The notes: generated by a model not told the origin, from the letters alone. A DNA stretch of 38,522 nt from Phenylobacterium sp. (GCF_030681155.1 NZ_JAUXXE010000036.1:1-38522); one strand, 5' to 3'. Shown: positions 24,967-33,092, counted from the stretch's first letter. Translations and numbers: made by a program.

Positions 24967-25709
24967 ATGATCACGCTTTATGGATTTGGCGAGAACTTCG
25001 GCCTTCCCGAGGTCAGCCCCTATGTCACCAAGACCGAGGTGCACCTGCGGCTCGCGGGTCTGCCCTATGCGAAGCAAGCCTCCGCCCCGCAGTTTTCGCC
25101 CAAGGGCCAACTGCCCTGGATGGACGACGACGGTGAATTGATCGCCGATAGCCACTTCATCCGCCTTCACCTGGAACGGAAATACGCGATCGACTTCGAC
25201 GAGGACTTGGCTCCCTTGAACGCGCCCAGGCTTGGGCGATCGAGCGGATGGTCGAGAACCACTTTGGCTGGACCATGGTCCACACGCGCTGGCTGACGCC
25301 GGAGAACTTCGCCAAGGGGCCGGCCCATTTCTTCGACCAGATGCCCCCGACCGTTCAGGAAAACGTGCGTCGCGAGGCTCAGGGGCGGGTGGCCGAAAGC
25401 GTTCGCGCTGTCGGGGTCGGCCGTCACGCCGAAGCGGAGATCCTAGCCTTGGGCGTGCGCTCCCTGGCCGCCCTGTCGGCCTTGCTCGGCGACAAGCCGT
25501 TCATGATGGGCCCGCGTCCGACCAGCGTCGATGCGGTGGCGTTCGGCATGCTGGCCGGCGTCCTCACCCCGTTCTTCGAGGCCCCGCTCCGCGACCGCGC
25601 GATGACCTTCGGCAACCTGACCGCCTATGTCGATCACATGATGGCTGGGATCTATCCGGAGTTCGCCTGGACGCCCCTGAACTTGCCGGCCCAGCGGGTC
25701 GCTGCGTGA
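24967..25709 (+). pseudogene. metaxin-like glutathione S-transferase, frameshifted
   Basis: Two frames together make one GST of about 247 residues. Frame 1 from ATG 24967 (GGAGAG upstream) gives MITLYGFGENFGLPEVSPYV, then QFSPKGQLPWMDDDGELIAD and SHFIRLHLERKYAIDF; frame 3 gives MVENHFGWTMVHTRWLTPEN and MGPRPTSVDAVAFGMLAGVL, a metaxin/Tom37-like C-domain. The frames join if one C is restored in the CCC at 25213-25215, when the sequence reads DLAPLERAQAWAIERMVENH. No slippery heptamer is seen, so the break is a true mutation or a sequence error. It is divergent from the WYL regulator. Confidence 0.8.
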
Positions 25710-25804
25710 CAAATCGATCTCCCGCAAAGCTTGTTCGCGGAAGTTAACTAATCGGTGGGGGAACCTCGCCTAGCCTGGAGCAAGATTCAGGCCAGGAGGC
25801 GGAT

Positions 25805-27298
25805 TTGGCGCTCGGCGCGCGTTTAGAGCTTCGTCAGGGGCAGGGGCTGGTCATCACGCCCCAGCTGCAGCAGGCTATTAAGCTGCTGCAGCTCTCCAAT
25901 ATGGAGCTGGACGCCTATGTCGAAGGCGAGCTGGAGCGCAATCCGTTGCTCCAGCGCGACGAGCGCGAATCAGACTCCGAGCGTGACGAGGCGCCTCGCG
26001 ACTCGGAAGATTTTGCCCCCGAGCAACTGACCGACCACGCCGCTGCGGCTGATTTGGACGTCAGCCACGACCAGGCCTCGCCCGGCGAACACGCCACCGG
26101 CGACGCTCAGGAAGCCCAACATGCCGGCGGGGCTATCGATTGGTCCAAGGCCGGCAAGGGCGGCGGCGGATTTGAAGACACCGACGATTTCGAAAGCCGC
26201 CTGACCCGCGAGAAGACGCTTTCGGAGCATCTGCACGACCAGTTGTCCGTCGTGGGGCTTTCGACCAGCCAGGGCGTGATCGCCGCCGTGCTGATCGATT
26301 CCGTCGACGAGGGCGGTTATCTGCGCTGCGATCTGGCCGAGACCGCCGATCGCCTCGGCTGCGAACTCGCCGTGATCGAAGAGGTGCTGACCTGCCTGCA
26401 GGGGTTTGAGCCCACGGGGGTGTTCGCCCGCGACGTGCGCGAATGCCTGATGCTGCAGCTCAAGGAACGCGACCGCTGCGATCCCGCCATGGTCGCGCTG
26501 CTGGACAATCTGGACCTGTTGGCCCGCCGCGACATGGGCGCGCTGCGCAAGGTCTGCGGCGTCGATGATGAAGACATGCGCGAGATGGTGGCCGAGCTTC
26601 GCGCCCTGACGCCGCGTCCAGGCGCGGCGTTCGGCGGCGAGCCGAGCCAGCCCGTGGCGCCCGACGTCTTCGTGCGCGAGGGCCTGGGCGGCCTGTGGCA
26701 CGTGGAGCTGAATACCGACACCCTGCCAAGGCTGCTGGTCGACCAGCGCTATCACGCCCGAGTCTCCAGCGGCGCTCGCACCGACCAGGAAAAAGTCTTC
26801 GTCGCCGACTGCATGGCCTCGGCCAACTGGCTGGTGAAGAGCCTGGACCAGCGCGCCAAGACGATCTTGAAGGTGGCGAGCGAGATCGTTCGCCAGCAGG
26901 ACGGCTTCCTGGCGTTTGGAGTCGAACATCTGCGGCCGCTGAACTTGAAGACCGTGGCCGACGCCATCGGCATGCACGAATCCACCGTCAGCCGGGTGAC
27001 CTCGAACAAGTACATCGCCACCCCGCGCGGCATGTTCGAGCTGAAGTTCTTCTTCACCTCTTCGATCGCCTCGAGCTCGGGCGGCGAGGCTCACTCGGCC
27101 GAGAGCGTGCGGCACAAGATCAAGCAGCTTATCGAGGCCGAACGCACCGAGGCCGAGGTGCATTCCGACGACCGCATCGTCGATATCCTGAAGGAAACCG
27201 GCGTCGACATCGCGCGCCGGACGGTCGCCAAGTATCGCGAGGCGATGCGCATCCCATCGTCGGTCGAGCGGCGGCGCGCGCTTAAGGAAACCGCCTAG
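25805..27298 (+). CDS. rpoN: RNA polymerase sigma-54 factor RpoN
   Basis: 497 residues. Sigma-54 directs RNA polymerase to -24/-12 promoters that need AAA+ activators, for nitrogen genes and, in Caulobacter-type bacteria, flagellar and stalk genes. Region I (activator contact) is Gln/Leu-rich: LRQGQGLVITPQLQQAIKLL. An acidic Region II follows (~55-125), then the core-binding domain, a HTH (MHESTVSRVTSNKYIATPRG) and the RpoN box ARRTVAKYRE at 470-479. Start TTG 25805 with AGGAGG at 25794-25799. It lies apart from lptB and from hpf-ptsN, which usually adjoin it. Confidence 0.96.
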   Translation: MALGARLELRQGQGLVITPQLQQAIKLLQLSNMELDAYVEGELERNPLLQRDERESDSERDEAPRDSEDFAPEQLTDHAAAADLDVSHDQASPGEHATGDAQEAQHAGGAIDWSKAGKGGGGFEDTDDFESRLTREKTLSEHLHDQLSVVGLSTSQGVIAAVLIDSVDEGGYLRCDLAETADRLGCELAVIEEVLTCLQGFEPTGVFARDVRECLMLQLKERDRCDPAMVALLDNLDLLARRDMGALRKVCGVDDEDMREMVAELRALTPRPGAAFGGEPSQPVAPDVFVREGLGGLWHVELNTDTLPRLLVDQRYHARVSSGARTDQEKVFVADCMASANWLVKSLDQRAKTILKVASEIVRQQDGFLAFGVEHLRPLNLKTVADAIGMHESTVSRVTSNKYIATPRGMFELKFFFTSSIASSSGGEAHSAESVRHKIKQLIEAERTEAEVHSDDRIVDILKETGVDIARRTVAKYREAMRIPSSVERRRALKETA

Positions 27299-27322
27299 GT
27301 TTCAGCGGGCGTGGGCGCGGCT

Positions 27323-27358
27323 CAAAGGGCAGGATCGACCCCCGACCTGAGCCCTTTG
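27323..27358. terminator. hairpin between rpoN and metN
   Basis: CAAAGGGC (27323-27330) pairs with GCCCTTTG (27351-27358), extended by inner AGG/CCT around a GA-containing bulge. No T-run follows, so it could be a factor-assisted terminator of rpoN or a leader element of metN, which starts 48 nt later. No SAM-riboswitch core could be recognised. Confidence 0.4.
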
Positions 27359-27406
27359 CGAGAAATTCTGTCTTGAGCATCGGGCCCCGCCCGTTAGGGA
27401 AGACGC

Positions 27407-28387
27407 GTGATCAGCTTCCAATCCGTCGGCAAGACCTTTGCGCGCGCGCCTGCGCCGGCCTTGGTCGATGTCAGCCTAGAGGTCGCGCCGGGCGAGGTTT
27501 TCGGCGTGATCGGCCAATCGGGCGCCGGCAAGTCGACCCTGATCCGGCTGATCAACGGAATCGAGCGGCCCAGCCTTGGGCGGGTTATCACTGACGGCGA
27601 GGATGTCGGCGCCCTGGACGCGGGCGGCCTCCGGGGCCTTCGCCGCCGGGTCGGCATGATCTTCCAGCACTTCAATCTGCTGTCGTCGAAAACGGTGGCG
27701 GCCAATGTCGCCTTCCCGCTGAAAGTGGCCGGCGTGCCGCGCGGGGAGATCGGCCCGCGCGTCGCCGAACTTTTGGATCGCGTCGGACTGGCGGACCAGG
27801 CCCACAAGTATCCAGCCCAACTTTCCGGTGGCCAGAAGCAGCGCGTGGGGATCGCCCGGGCGCTGGCCAACGGCCCGAAAATCCTGCTGTGCGACGAGGC
27901 GACCAGCGCGCTGGATCCCCAGACCACCGAACAGATCCTGGACCTGCTGGCCCGGCTGAACAGGGAGCTTGGCCTGACCATCGTCCTGATCACCCATGAG
28001 ATGGAGGTGATCCGCCGGGTCTGCCATCGCGTCGCGGTGCTGGACGCCGGCGCGGTCGTCGAGAGCGGCGAGGTGGCCGAGGTCTTCCTGCATCCGCAGC
28101 ATCCCGTCACGCGCGCCTTAGTGGCCGATGCCGCCGGCCTGGTCGTGGCCAAGGGCCAGGGCGCGGGGCCGACCTTGCGGCTGACCTTCCGGGGTGCGGC
28201 CACCTATGAACCGATCCTGGGGCGCATCGCCCGGGACACCGGCGTCGACTATTCGATCCTGGCTGGCCGCATCGACCGGATCCGCGATGAACCCTACGGC
28301 CAACTGCTGGTCTCGCTGGTTGGCGGCGACGTCACCGAGGCGCGGACGCGCCTGATCGCCGCCGGCGTCCGGGTCGAGGAGGCGTAG
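27407..28387 (+). CDS. metN: methionine ABC transporter ATPase MetN
   Basis: 326 residues. ATPase of the D/L-methionine importer. Walker [10 protein letters not shown] at 36-44, signature LSGGQ at 139-143, Walker B ILLCDE at 159-164, and the H-loop LITHEMEVI. The C-terminal ~80 residues form a NIL (ACT-like) domain ([40 protein letters not shown]), which binds methionine and shuts the transporter by trans-inhibition in E. coli. Start GTG 27407 after AGGGAAG. metI follows after 3 bp and metQ closes the operon. Confidence 0.95.
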   Translation: MISFQSVGKTFARAPAPALVDVSLEVAPGEVFGVIGQSGAGKSTLIRLINGIERPSLGRVITDGEDVGALDAGGLRGLRRRVGMIFQHFNLLSSKTVAANVAFPLKVAGVPRGEIGPRVAELLDRVGLADQAHKYPAQLSGGQKQRVGIARALANGPKILLCDEATSALDPQTTEQILDLLARLNRELGLTIVLITHEMEVIRRVCHRVAVLDAGAVVESGEVAEVFLHPQHPVTRALVADAAGLVVAKGQGAGPTLRLTFRGAATYEPILGRIARDTGVDYSILAGRIDRIRDEPYGQLLVSLVGGDVTEARTRLIAAGVRVEEA

Positions 28388-28390
28388 GGG

Positions 28391-29047
28391 ATGCTCACCA
28401 ACATCAACTGGGCCGATATCGGACAGGCGACGCTCGACACCCTGGTGATGCTGGGCGGTTCGCTGGCGTTCTCGGTGCTGCTGGGCCTGCCCCTGGGCGT
28501 CATCCTGTTCCTGACGGGCGCGAAGCAACTGCTGGCCAATCGCCCGGTGAACATGGCGCTGTCGTTTGCGGTCAATGTCCTGCGCTCGGTGCCGTTCGTG
28601 ATCCTGCTGATCGTGATGATCCCGCTGACTGTGTTGCTGGTCGGGACCTCGCTGGGCGTGGCAGGGGCCATTCCGCCCTTGGTCCTCGGCGCCGCGCCCT
28701 TCTACGCCCGCCTGGTCGAGACGGCGTTGCGCGAGGTCGACAAGGGCGTGATCGAGGCCGGGCAGGCCATGGGCGCGACGCCGCGCCAGATCGTGTTCGG
28801 AGCGCTGCTGCCCGAGGCCATGCCAGGCATCATCGCCGGCGCCACGGTCACGGCGATCGCCCTGGTGTCTTACACCGCCATGGCCGGCGTCGTCGGCGCG
28901 GGCGGGCTGGGCGACCTGGCCATCCGCTTCGGCTATCAACGCTTCCAAACCGACGTCATGGTGGTGACTGTCGTCTTGTTGCTGGCCTTGGTCCAAGGGC
29001 TGCAATGGGCCGGCGACCGCCTGATCATCAAGGTCAGCCGACGCTGA
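28391..29047 (+). CDS. metI: methionine ABC transporter permease MetI
   Basis: 218 residues with about five membrane helices, in the inner membrane. The cytoplasmic EAA loop that docks on MetN is clear: IEAGQAMGATPRQIVFGALL then PEAMPGIIAGATVTAIALVS. The N-terminus TLDTLVMLGGSLAFSVLLGL and VSYTAMAGVVGAGGLGDLAI are typical of MetI. The ATG at 28391 lies 3 bp after the metN stop, preceded by GAGGCGTAGGGG. The strong coupling indicates a single metNIQ transcript. Confidence 0.95.
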   Translation: MLTNINWADIGQATLDTLVMLGGSLAFSVLLGLPLGVILFLTGAKQLLANRPVNMALSFAVNVLRSVPFVILLIVMIPLTVLLVGTSLGVAGAIPPLVLGAAPFYARLVETALREVDKGVIEAGQAMGATPRQIVFGALLPEAMPGIIAGATVTAIALVSYTAMAGVVGAGGLGDLAIRFGYQRFQTDVMVVTVVLLLALVQGLQWAGDRLIIKVSRR

Positions 29048-29064
29048 CTCGCCAAGGAATTTCG

Positions 29065-29871
29065 ATGTCCGCCATCCGCCGCACCGTGATCCTCGCCGCC
29101 GCCGCCCTGGCGCTGGCCGCCTGCGGCGAGCAGGCGGCCCAGACCGGCGCCGCCGACACCCTGGTCGTCGCCGCCACGCCGGTGCCGCACGCCGAAATCC
29201 TGGAGGCCATCGGCCCGATGCTGGCCGAGCAGGGTGTGAAGCTGGATGTCCGGGTGTTCAACGACTACGTGCAGCCCAACCTGCAGGTCGCGCAAAAACA
29301 GCTCGACGTGAACTTCTTCCAGACCGCGCCCTATCTGGATGAGTTCAACAAGGCCCGCGGCACCAATCTGGTCCGCGTTGTCGGCGTCCATATCGAACCG
29401 ATCGGCGCCTATTCCAAGAAGGTGAAGACGCTCGCTGACCTGCCCCAGGGCGCGAGCGTGGGCATTCCCAACGAGCCCAGCAACGGCGGCCGGGCCCTGT
29501 TGCTGCTGCAGAAGGGCGGCCTGATCACCCTGAAAGATCCGGCCAACCCGCTCTCGACACTGAACGACATTGTCACCAACCCCAAGGGGCTGAAGTTCCG
29601 CGAGCTTGAGGCCGCGACCCTGCCGCGCGTGCTGGGTGAACTGGACCTAGCGGTGATCAACACCAACTACGTTCTCGACGCCAAGCTCAGCCCGACCAAG
29701 GACGCGCTGCTGCTGGAAGACAGCAAGAGCCCCTATGTGAACTTCCTGGTCGCGCGGCCCGATAACAAGAACGACCCGCGCGTTCAGAAGCTGGCCGCCG
29801 CCCTGACCAGCCCCACCGCGCGCGCCTTCATCGAGAAGACCTACGGCGGGGCTGTCCAGCCCGCGTTCTAG
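29065..29871 (+). CDS. metQ: methionine-binding lipoprotein MetQ (NlpA family)
   Basis: 268 residues from ATG 29065 (CAAGGAA upstream); an earlier in-frame start at 29005 lies inside metI and is rejected. A lipoprotein signal ends in the lipobox LAAC with Cys20 (ALALAAC-GEQ). The mature protein has NlpA hallmarks: VAATPVPHAEILEAIGPMLA, VFNDYVQPNLQVAQKQLDVN, FFQTAPYLDEFNKARGTNL, VGIPNEPSNGGRALLLLQKG and LAVINTNYVLDAKLSP. Tethered to the inner membrane, it delivers methionine to MetNI. Its stop overlaps the convergent asd stop in CTAG at 29868-29871. Confidence 0.95.
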   Translation: MSAIRRTVILAAAALALAACGEQAAQTGAADTLVVAATPVPHAEILEAIGPMLAEQGVKLDVRVFNDYVQPNLQVAQKQLDVNFFQTAPYLDEFNKARGTNLVRVVGVHIEPIGAYSKKVKTLADLPQGASVGIPNEPSNGGRALLLLQKGGLITLKDPANPLSTLNDIVTNPKGLKFRELEAATLPRVLGELDLAVINTNYVLDAKLSPTKDALLLEDSKSPYVNFLVARPDNKNDPRVQKLAAALTSPTARAFIEKTYGGAVQPAF

Positions 29872-30911
29872 GCCGCCAGGCGCTCGGCGATCTGCACGGC
29901 ATTCAGCGCCGCACCCTTCAGCAACTGGTCGCCGACCACGAAGATGCTCAGCGTGCGGCCCGACGGATCGGACAGGTCGCTGCGGATGCGGCCGACCAGC
30001 ACGTCGTCCTGGCCTGAGGCCTCGTTCGGCATCGGGTAGTGGTTGCGCAGGGCGTCATTGACCAGACGCACGCCAGGAGCCTCGGCCAGCCAAGCCTCGG
30101 CCTGCGCCGGCGTCACCGGCTGCTCGAACTCGATGGTCAGAGCCATGGAGTGGGCGCGCAGCACCGGCACCCGGACGCAGGTGAAGGACAGGCGCATGTC
30201 GGGCGTGGACATGATCTTGCGGATCTCCTCCATCGCCTTCATCTCCTCGCCGTTGTAGCCGGTGTCGGCCTCGATGCCGGCGTTGTGGCTGAACAGGTTG
30301 AAGGCGTAGGGGTGCGGCAGCACCTTCGGCGCAAACTCTTCCCCGGCCAGATAGGCGGCGGTGGACTGCTGCAGCTCTTCCATGGCCGCGGCGCCGGCGC
30401 CTGACGCCGATTGGTAGGTGGCGCCGATCACGCGCTGGATCGGGTTCTGGGCGTGCAGCGGCTGCAGGGCCATCACCGCGATGGCGGCGACGCAGTTGGG
30501 GTTGGCGATGATGCGCGGGCGATCGGCCAGGAGGCCGCCGTTCACCTCGGGCACCACCAGCGGGATCTCGGCCTGCATCCGGAACGCCGAGGAGTTGTCG
30601 ACAACCAGCGCGCCCTTGGCCGCGGCGATCGGCGCGAACTCGCGGCTGATCGAGGCGCCGGCCGCGAAGATGGCGATGTCGACGCCGGTGAAGCTGTCGG
30701 CGGTCAAGGCCTCGACGGCCACCGGGCGGCCCTGGAAGCTATAGGTGCGGCCTGCCGAGCGGGCCGAAGCCAGCAGCTTCAACGAGCGGACTGGGAAATT
30801 GCGACGGGCCAGGCAATCCATCAGCTCCACGCCGACCGCGCCGGTGGCGCCGACGATGGCGATATTGAACAGGCGTTGTGCGGCGGGGCGGGCGGTCTCG
30901 GTCGAAAGCAT
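29868..30911 (-). CDS. asd: aspartate-semialdehyde dehydrogenase Asd
   Basis: 347 residues. Reduces aspartyl-4-phosphate with NADPH to aspartate semialdehyde, the branch point to lysine/diaminopimelate, threonine, isoleucine and methionine. NADPH site GATGAVGVELMDCL (from residue 21); catalytic Cys140 in ANPNCVAAIAVM (many homologues have NPNCST); a TYQSASGAGAAAMEELQ loop; active His in VPVLRAHSMALTIEFEQP. GGAGATGAG precedes ATG 30911. The 5' region has a likely regulatory leader ORF. Convergent with metQ, which imports methionine, an end-product of the same pathway. Confidence 0.96.
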   Translation of the reverse strand: MLSTETARPAAQRLFNIAIVGATGAVGVELMDCLARRNFPVRSLKLLASARSAGRTYSFQGRPVAVEALTADSFTGVDIAIFAAGASISREFAPIAAAKGALVVDNSSAFRMQAEIPLVVPEVNGGLLADRPRIIANPNCVAAIAVMALQPLHAQNPIQRVIGATYQSASGAGAAAMEELQQSTAAYLAGEEFAPKVLPHPYAFNLFSHNAGIEADTGYNGEEMKAMEEIRKIMSTPDMRLSFTCVRVPVLRAHSMALTIEFEQPVTPAQAEAWLAEAPGVRLVNDALRNHYPMPNEASGQDDVLVGRIRSDLSDPSGRTLSIFVVGDQLLKGAALNAVQIAERLAA

Positions 30912-30967
30912 GGGGTCTCATCTCCAGTGTGATCCAGAGGCCGAGGGGCTTTCGCTGTTGGAAGTGC

Positions 30968-31033
30968 GACCCCGGCCTGCCGGCGGGGTCCTTGGGGTGC
31001 TACGCGGCGTGCGCGCGCAAACCCCCAAGCCCC
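30968..31033 (-). promoter_or_regulatory. candidate transcription attenuator upstream of asd
   Basis: On the minus strand, GGGGCTTGGGG (31033-31023) can pair with CCCCAAG-GA-CCCC (30997-30985); alternatively GACCCCG (30990-30984) pairs with CGGGGTC (30974-30968). The CCCC at 30988-30985 is shared, so the two stems exclude each other. The first partner lies in the 3' half of the leader ORF, after its Thr/Ile/Lys codons, as expected for ribosome-mediated attenuation. The second stem is not followed by a T-run, so a classical intrinsic terminator is not proven. Confidence 0.5.
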
Positions 31034-31080
31034 GCGGGCATGGTGGTTTTAATCGCGCTTTTAATGGTCGAACGACGCAT
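31000..31080 (-). CDS. putative leader peptide of asd (26 aa)
   Basis: An ORF from ATG 31080 to TAG 31000, with CGGAG placed 4-5 nt before the ATG. After MRR it reads STIKSAIKTTM, then a Pro/Gly/Ala-rich tail. Three Thr (ACC), two Ile (ATT), two Lys (AAA) and one internal Met codon fall within codons 4-14, exactly the amino acids made from aspartate semialdehyde. AAA and ATT codons are rare in this GC-rich genome, so their presence is striking. The stop lies 88 nt upstream of asd. The peptide itself probably has no function beyond sensing translation. Its composition resembles the thrL leader of enterics. Confidence 0.6.
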   Translation of the reverse strand: MRRSTIKSAIKTTMPAGLGGLRAHAA

Positions 31081-31103
31081 GGCGCTCCGATATGCCAAAT
31101 GGG

Positions 31104-31121
31104 GCCTGTTTGTAAACAGGC
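31104..31121. promoter_or_regulatory. inverted repeat between asd leader and exoD-like gene
   Basis: GCCTGTTTGTAAACAGGC: perfect 8-bp arms around a 2-nt centre, 24 bp upstream of the leader-peptide ATG and 78 bp upstream of the divergent gene. On the minus strand its centre contributes TTTACA, 16 bp from CATATC, a possible promoter for asd, so the repeat may be an operator overlapping the -35 site. Confidence 0.5.
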
Positions 31122-31199
31122 TGCTTCGACTTCAATCCATCTGGAGGGCTCACGCGTTGTTGCTGCGAGATGCGTCTATGGGGGATGGTTCAGAGATAG

Positions 31200-31823
31200 A
31201 TGTCCGACCACTGGGCTGAGGAGCAACAAAAGCCGATCTCGGTCGTCCTGCGCGAATTGTGCGCCGAGGACGACATGCGGCTGGGCGACATTGTCGACCG
31301 TTTTGGCCGCCGCGCGCTCGGGTCCCTGCTGTTCGTGCTGGCTATCCCGAATCTGCTGCCCCTTCCGCCCGGCTCTTCCACCGTGCTCGGCGCGCCGCTG
31401 TTGTTGCTGTCGCCGCAGCTCGCGCTGGGCGTTCACGCTCCCTGGCTTCCGAACTGGCTGGAGAACCGCACGATATCTGGCGCCGACCTGAGCCGGGCCT
31501 TCAACCGCCTGCTGCCCTTGGTCGAGCGTATCGAGAAGATCTCCACCCCGCGCCTTGGCTTCATGTTCGGCACGATCGGCGACCGGGCGATCGGCGTGAT
31601 CTGTTCGCTTCTGTCGTTCGTGCTGATCCTGCCGATCCCGCTGGGCAACCTGCTGCCGGCGCTGACCATTGGCGTGTTGGGGTTCGCGCTGCTCCAGCGT
31701 GACGGCCTTTTTGCGACCGCCGGGTATATTCTGGCGGCATTTAGCGGCCTGCTTTTGTACCTGGCTGCTGACGCGGTGATCGCCGGTGTTCGCCTTCTCG
31801 TGAACTGGTTCGGGGGCGCTTGA
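31200..31823 (+). CDS. exopolysaccharide synthesis ExoD family membrane protein
   Basis: 207 residues. A polar N-terminus (ISVVLRELCAEDDMRLGDIV) is followed by the ExoD signature FGRRALGSLLFVLAIPNLLP with LPPGSSTVLGAPLLLLSPQL, a middle helix region (LPLVERIEKISTPRLGFMFG), and C-terminal hydrophobic segments ending LLLYLAADAVIAGVRLLVNW. ExoD was described in Sinorhizobium meliloti, where mutants make little exopolysaccharide and are alkali-sensitive; the biochemical role is unknown. Start ATG 31200. hpf follows 31 bp later, so exoD-hpf-ptsN may be co-transcribed. Confidence 0.85.
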   Translation: MSDHWAEEQQKPISVVLRELCAEDDMRLGDIVDRFGRRALGSLLFVLAIPNLLPLPPGSSTVLGAPLLLLSPQLALGVHAPWLPNWLENRTISGADLSRAFNRLLPLVERIEKISTPRLGFMFGTIGDRAIGVICSLLSFVLILPIPLGNLLPALTIGVLGFALLQRDGLFATAGYILAAFSGLLLYLAADAVIAGVRLLVNWFGGA

Positions 31824-31854
31824 CACCTTTGCCGCAGCGGCGCGTTGATAGGGC

Positions 31855-32493
31855 ATGCAAGTCTTAGTTTCCGGCAAGCATGTCGCCGTTGGAGAGGCCC
31901 TGCGGGAGCGGGTCTCCGACGAAATCACCGGTTCAATCGGCAAGTACTTCGACCGTGGCGGTAACGCCGACGTCGTGGTCAGCCGTGAGGGCCATTCCTT
32001 CAGGGTCGACTGCGCGGTGAAGCTGGCCTCAGGCCAGGCGTTGCAGTCACATGGCCTGGGCATGGACGCTCATGGCGCCTTCGATGCGGCCTTGGCCAAG
32101 ATCGAAACGCGCATACGCCGCTACAAGCGGCGGCTGAAGAGCCACTCGGCGGCGGCTACGGCCAAGCAAGCCGAGACGGCGTCCTATTTCGTCATCCGAG
32201 CGCCTGAGGGCGAAGAAGATGTCGAGTGGGACGAGGGCGAAACGTCGCAGCATTCCGATACGCCGCCTTCGGGAATGGTTATCGCAGAAACCGAAAGGCC
32301 GGTTCGCGAGATGACCGTTTCCATGGCGGTCATGGAGTTGGACTTGACGGAATCTCAAACAATCGTGTTTAGGAACGCCGCTCACGGGGGATTGTCCGTG
32401 GTGTACCGCCGGCCGGATGGAAATATCGGCTGGATCGATCCTGAACGTACGAAATCGCTTAATGGGACCGGAGTGAACGGAGTCAGCGCCTAG
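31855..32493 (+). CDS. hpf: long-form ribosome hibernation promoting factor HPF
   Basis: 212 residues. The N-domain (about 1-105: MQVLVSGKHVAVGEALRERV, then MDAHGAFDAALAKIETRIRR and YKRRLKSH) binds the 30S decoding region and stops translation in stationary phase. After an acidic linker (EEDVEWDEGE), the C-terminal ~55-residue domain (MAVMELDLTESQTIVFRNAA, GGLSVVYRRPDGNIGWIDPE) dimerises to make 100S ribosomes. The length marks the long form, as opposed to short E. coli HPF/YfiA. Once called sigma-54 modulation protein because it normally follows rpoN; here it is 4.5 kb away. Confidence 0.94.
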   Translation: MQVLVSGKHVAVGEALRERVSDEITGSIGKYFDRGGNADVVVSREGHSFRVDCAVKLASGQALQSHGLGMDAHGAFDAALAKIETRIRRYKRRLKSHSAAATAKQAETASYFVIRAPEGEEDVEWDEGETSQHSDTPPSGMVIAETERPVREMTVSMAVMELDLTESQTIVFRNAAHGGLSVVYRRPDGNIGWIDPERTKSLNGTGVNGVSA

Positions 32494-32561
32494 GCGCTGA
32501 GTTCCGCCGATCCCGAGCATCGTGCGCCGGGGCTGTTTTCGAGTTTGGGCGTCACGAAACT

Positions 32562-33026
32562 ATGCAGATAGGCGACATACTGGACCGCGGCGCCATCGCG
32601 GGGCGGGCCAGCGCGCCGAACAAGCGTCAAGCCCTGGCCCTCGTGGCTGAATTGGCCGCGCGCAATTTCGGCCTGGAGGCGGGCGTGGTGCTCGACGCTC
32701 TTATGGAGCGCGAGGCCGCCGGCTCGACCGGCGTGGGCTATGGCGTCGCCGCGCCCCACGCCAGGCTGGACGGACTGACCAGGATGCGGGGCGTGTTCGT
32801 GCGCCTCGATCAGCCGGTGGCGTTCGATTCCGTCGACGACCAGCCTGTAGACTTGATCTTCGCGCTGTTCGCGCCGCCGAACGCGAGCTCCGAACACTTG
32901 CGGGCCTTGGCGCGTGTTTCGAGGATGCTCCGCCAGGGCGACGTTCGCGAGCATCTGCGCCAAGCGCGCACGCCTGACGCCATTCATGCCTTGCTGGTGC
33001 AGGAGCGGCCCTCAGCGGCCGCCTGA
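32562..33026 (+). CDS. ptsN: PTS IIA-like nitrogen regulatory protein PtsN (EIIA-Ntr)
   Basis: 154 residues. Phosphoryl acceptor of the nitrogen PTS (PtsP-PtsO-PtsN); it regulates potassium uptake, (p)ppGpp and nitrogen responses by protein contact. The phosphorylated His66 lies in GYGVAAPHARLDGL; the N-terminus MQIGDILDRGAIAGRASAPN and the late LRALARVSRMLRQGDVREHL are typical. Start ATG 32562, 68 bp after hpf, the standard hpf-ptsN order. A strong hairpin follows the gene. Confidence 0.94.
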   Translation: MQIGDILDRGAIAGRASAPNKRQALALVAELAARNFGLEAGVVLDALMEREAAGSTGVGYGVAAPHARLDGLTRMRGVFVRLDQPVAFDSVDDQPVDLIFALFAPPNASSEHLRALARVSRMLRQGDVREHLRQARTPDAIHALLVQERPSAAA

Positions 33027-33092
33027 CGCCCTAGGTCGCTTTCTAGGCGGCCCGGGGCGGGGGTTTCGCATTCGAATAGGGGAGCGGGCGCT

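Noticed and set aside
25205..25225. Programmed ribosomal frameshift in the GST
   Set aside because: No slippery heptamer or downstream structure is evident; a lost C in a C-run explains the break more simply.
27299..27406. SAM riboswitch upstream of metN
   Set aside because: No SAM-I or SAM-II core sequence or pseudoknot could be found; only a simple hairpin is present.
30878..31219. Plus-strand 113-codon open frame across the asd 5' end and its leader
   Set aside because: It overlaps asd and the leader, lacks a ribosome binding site and shows no recognisable domain; the divergent arrangement explains the region better.
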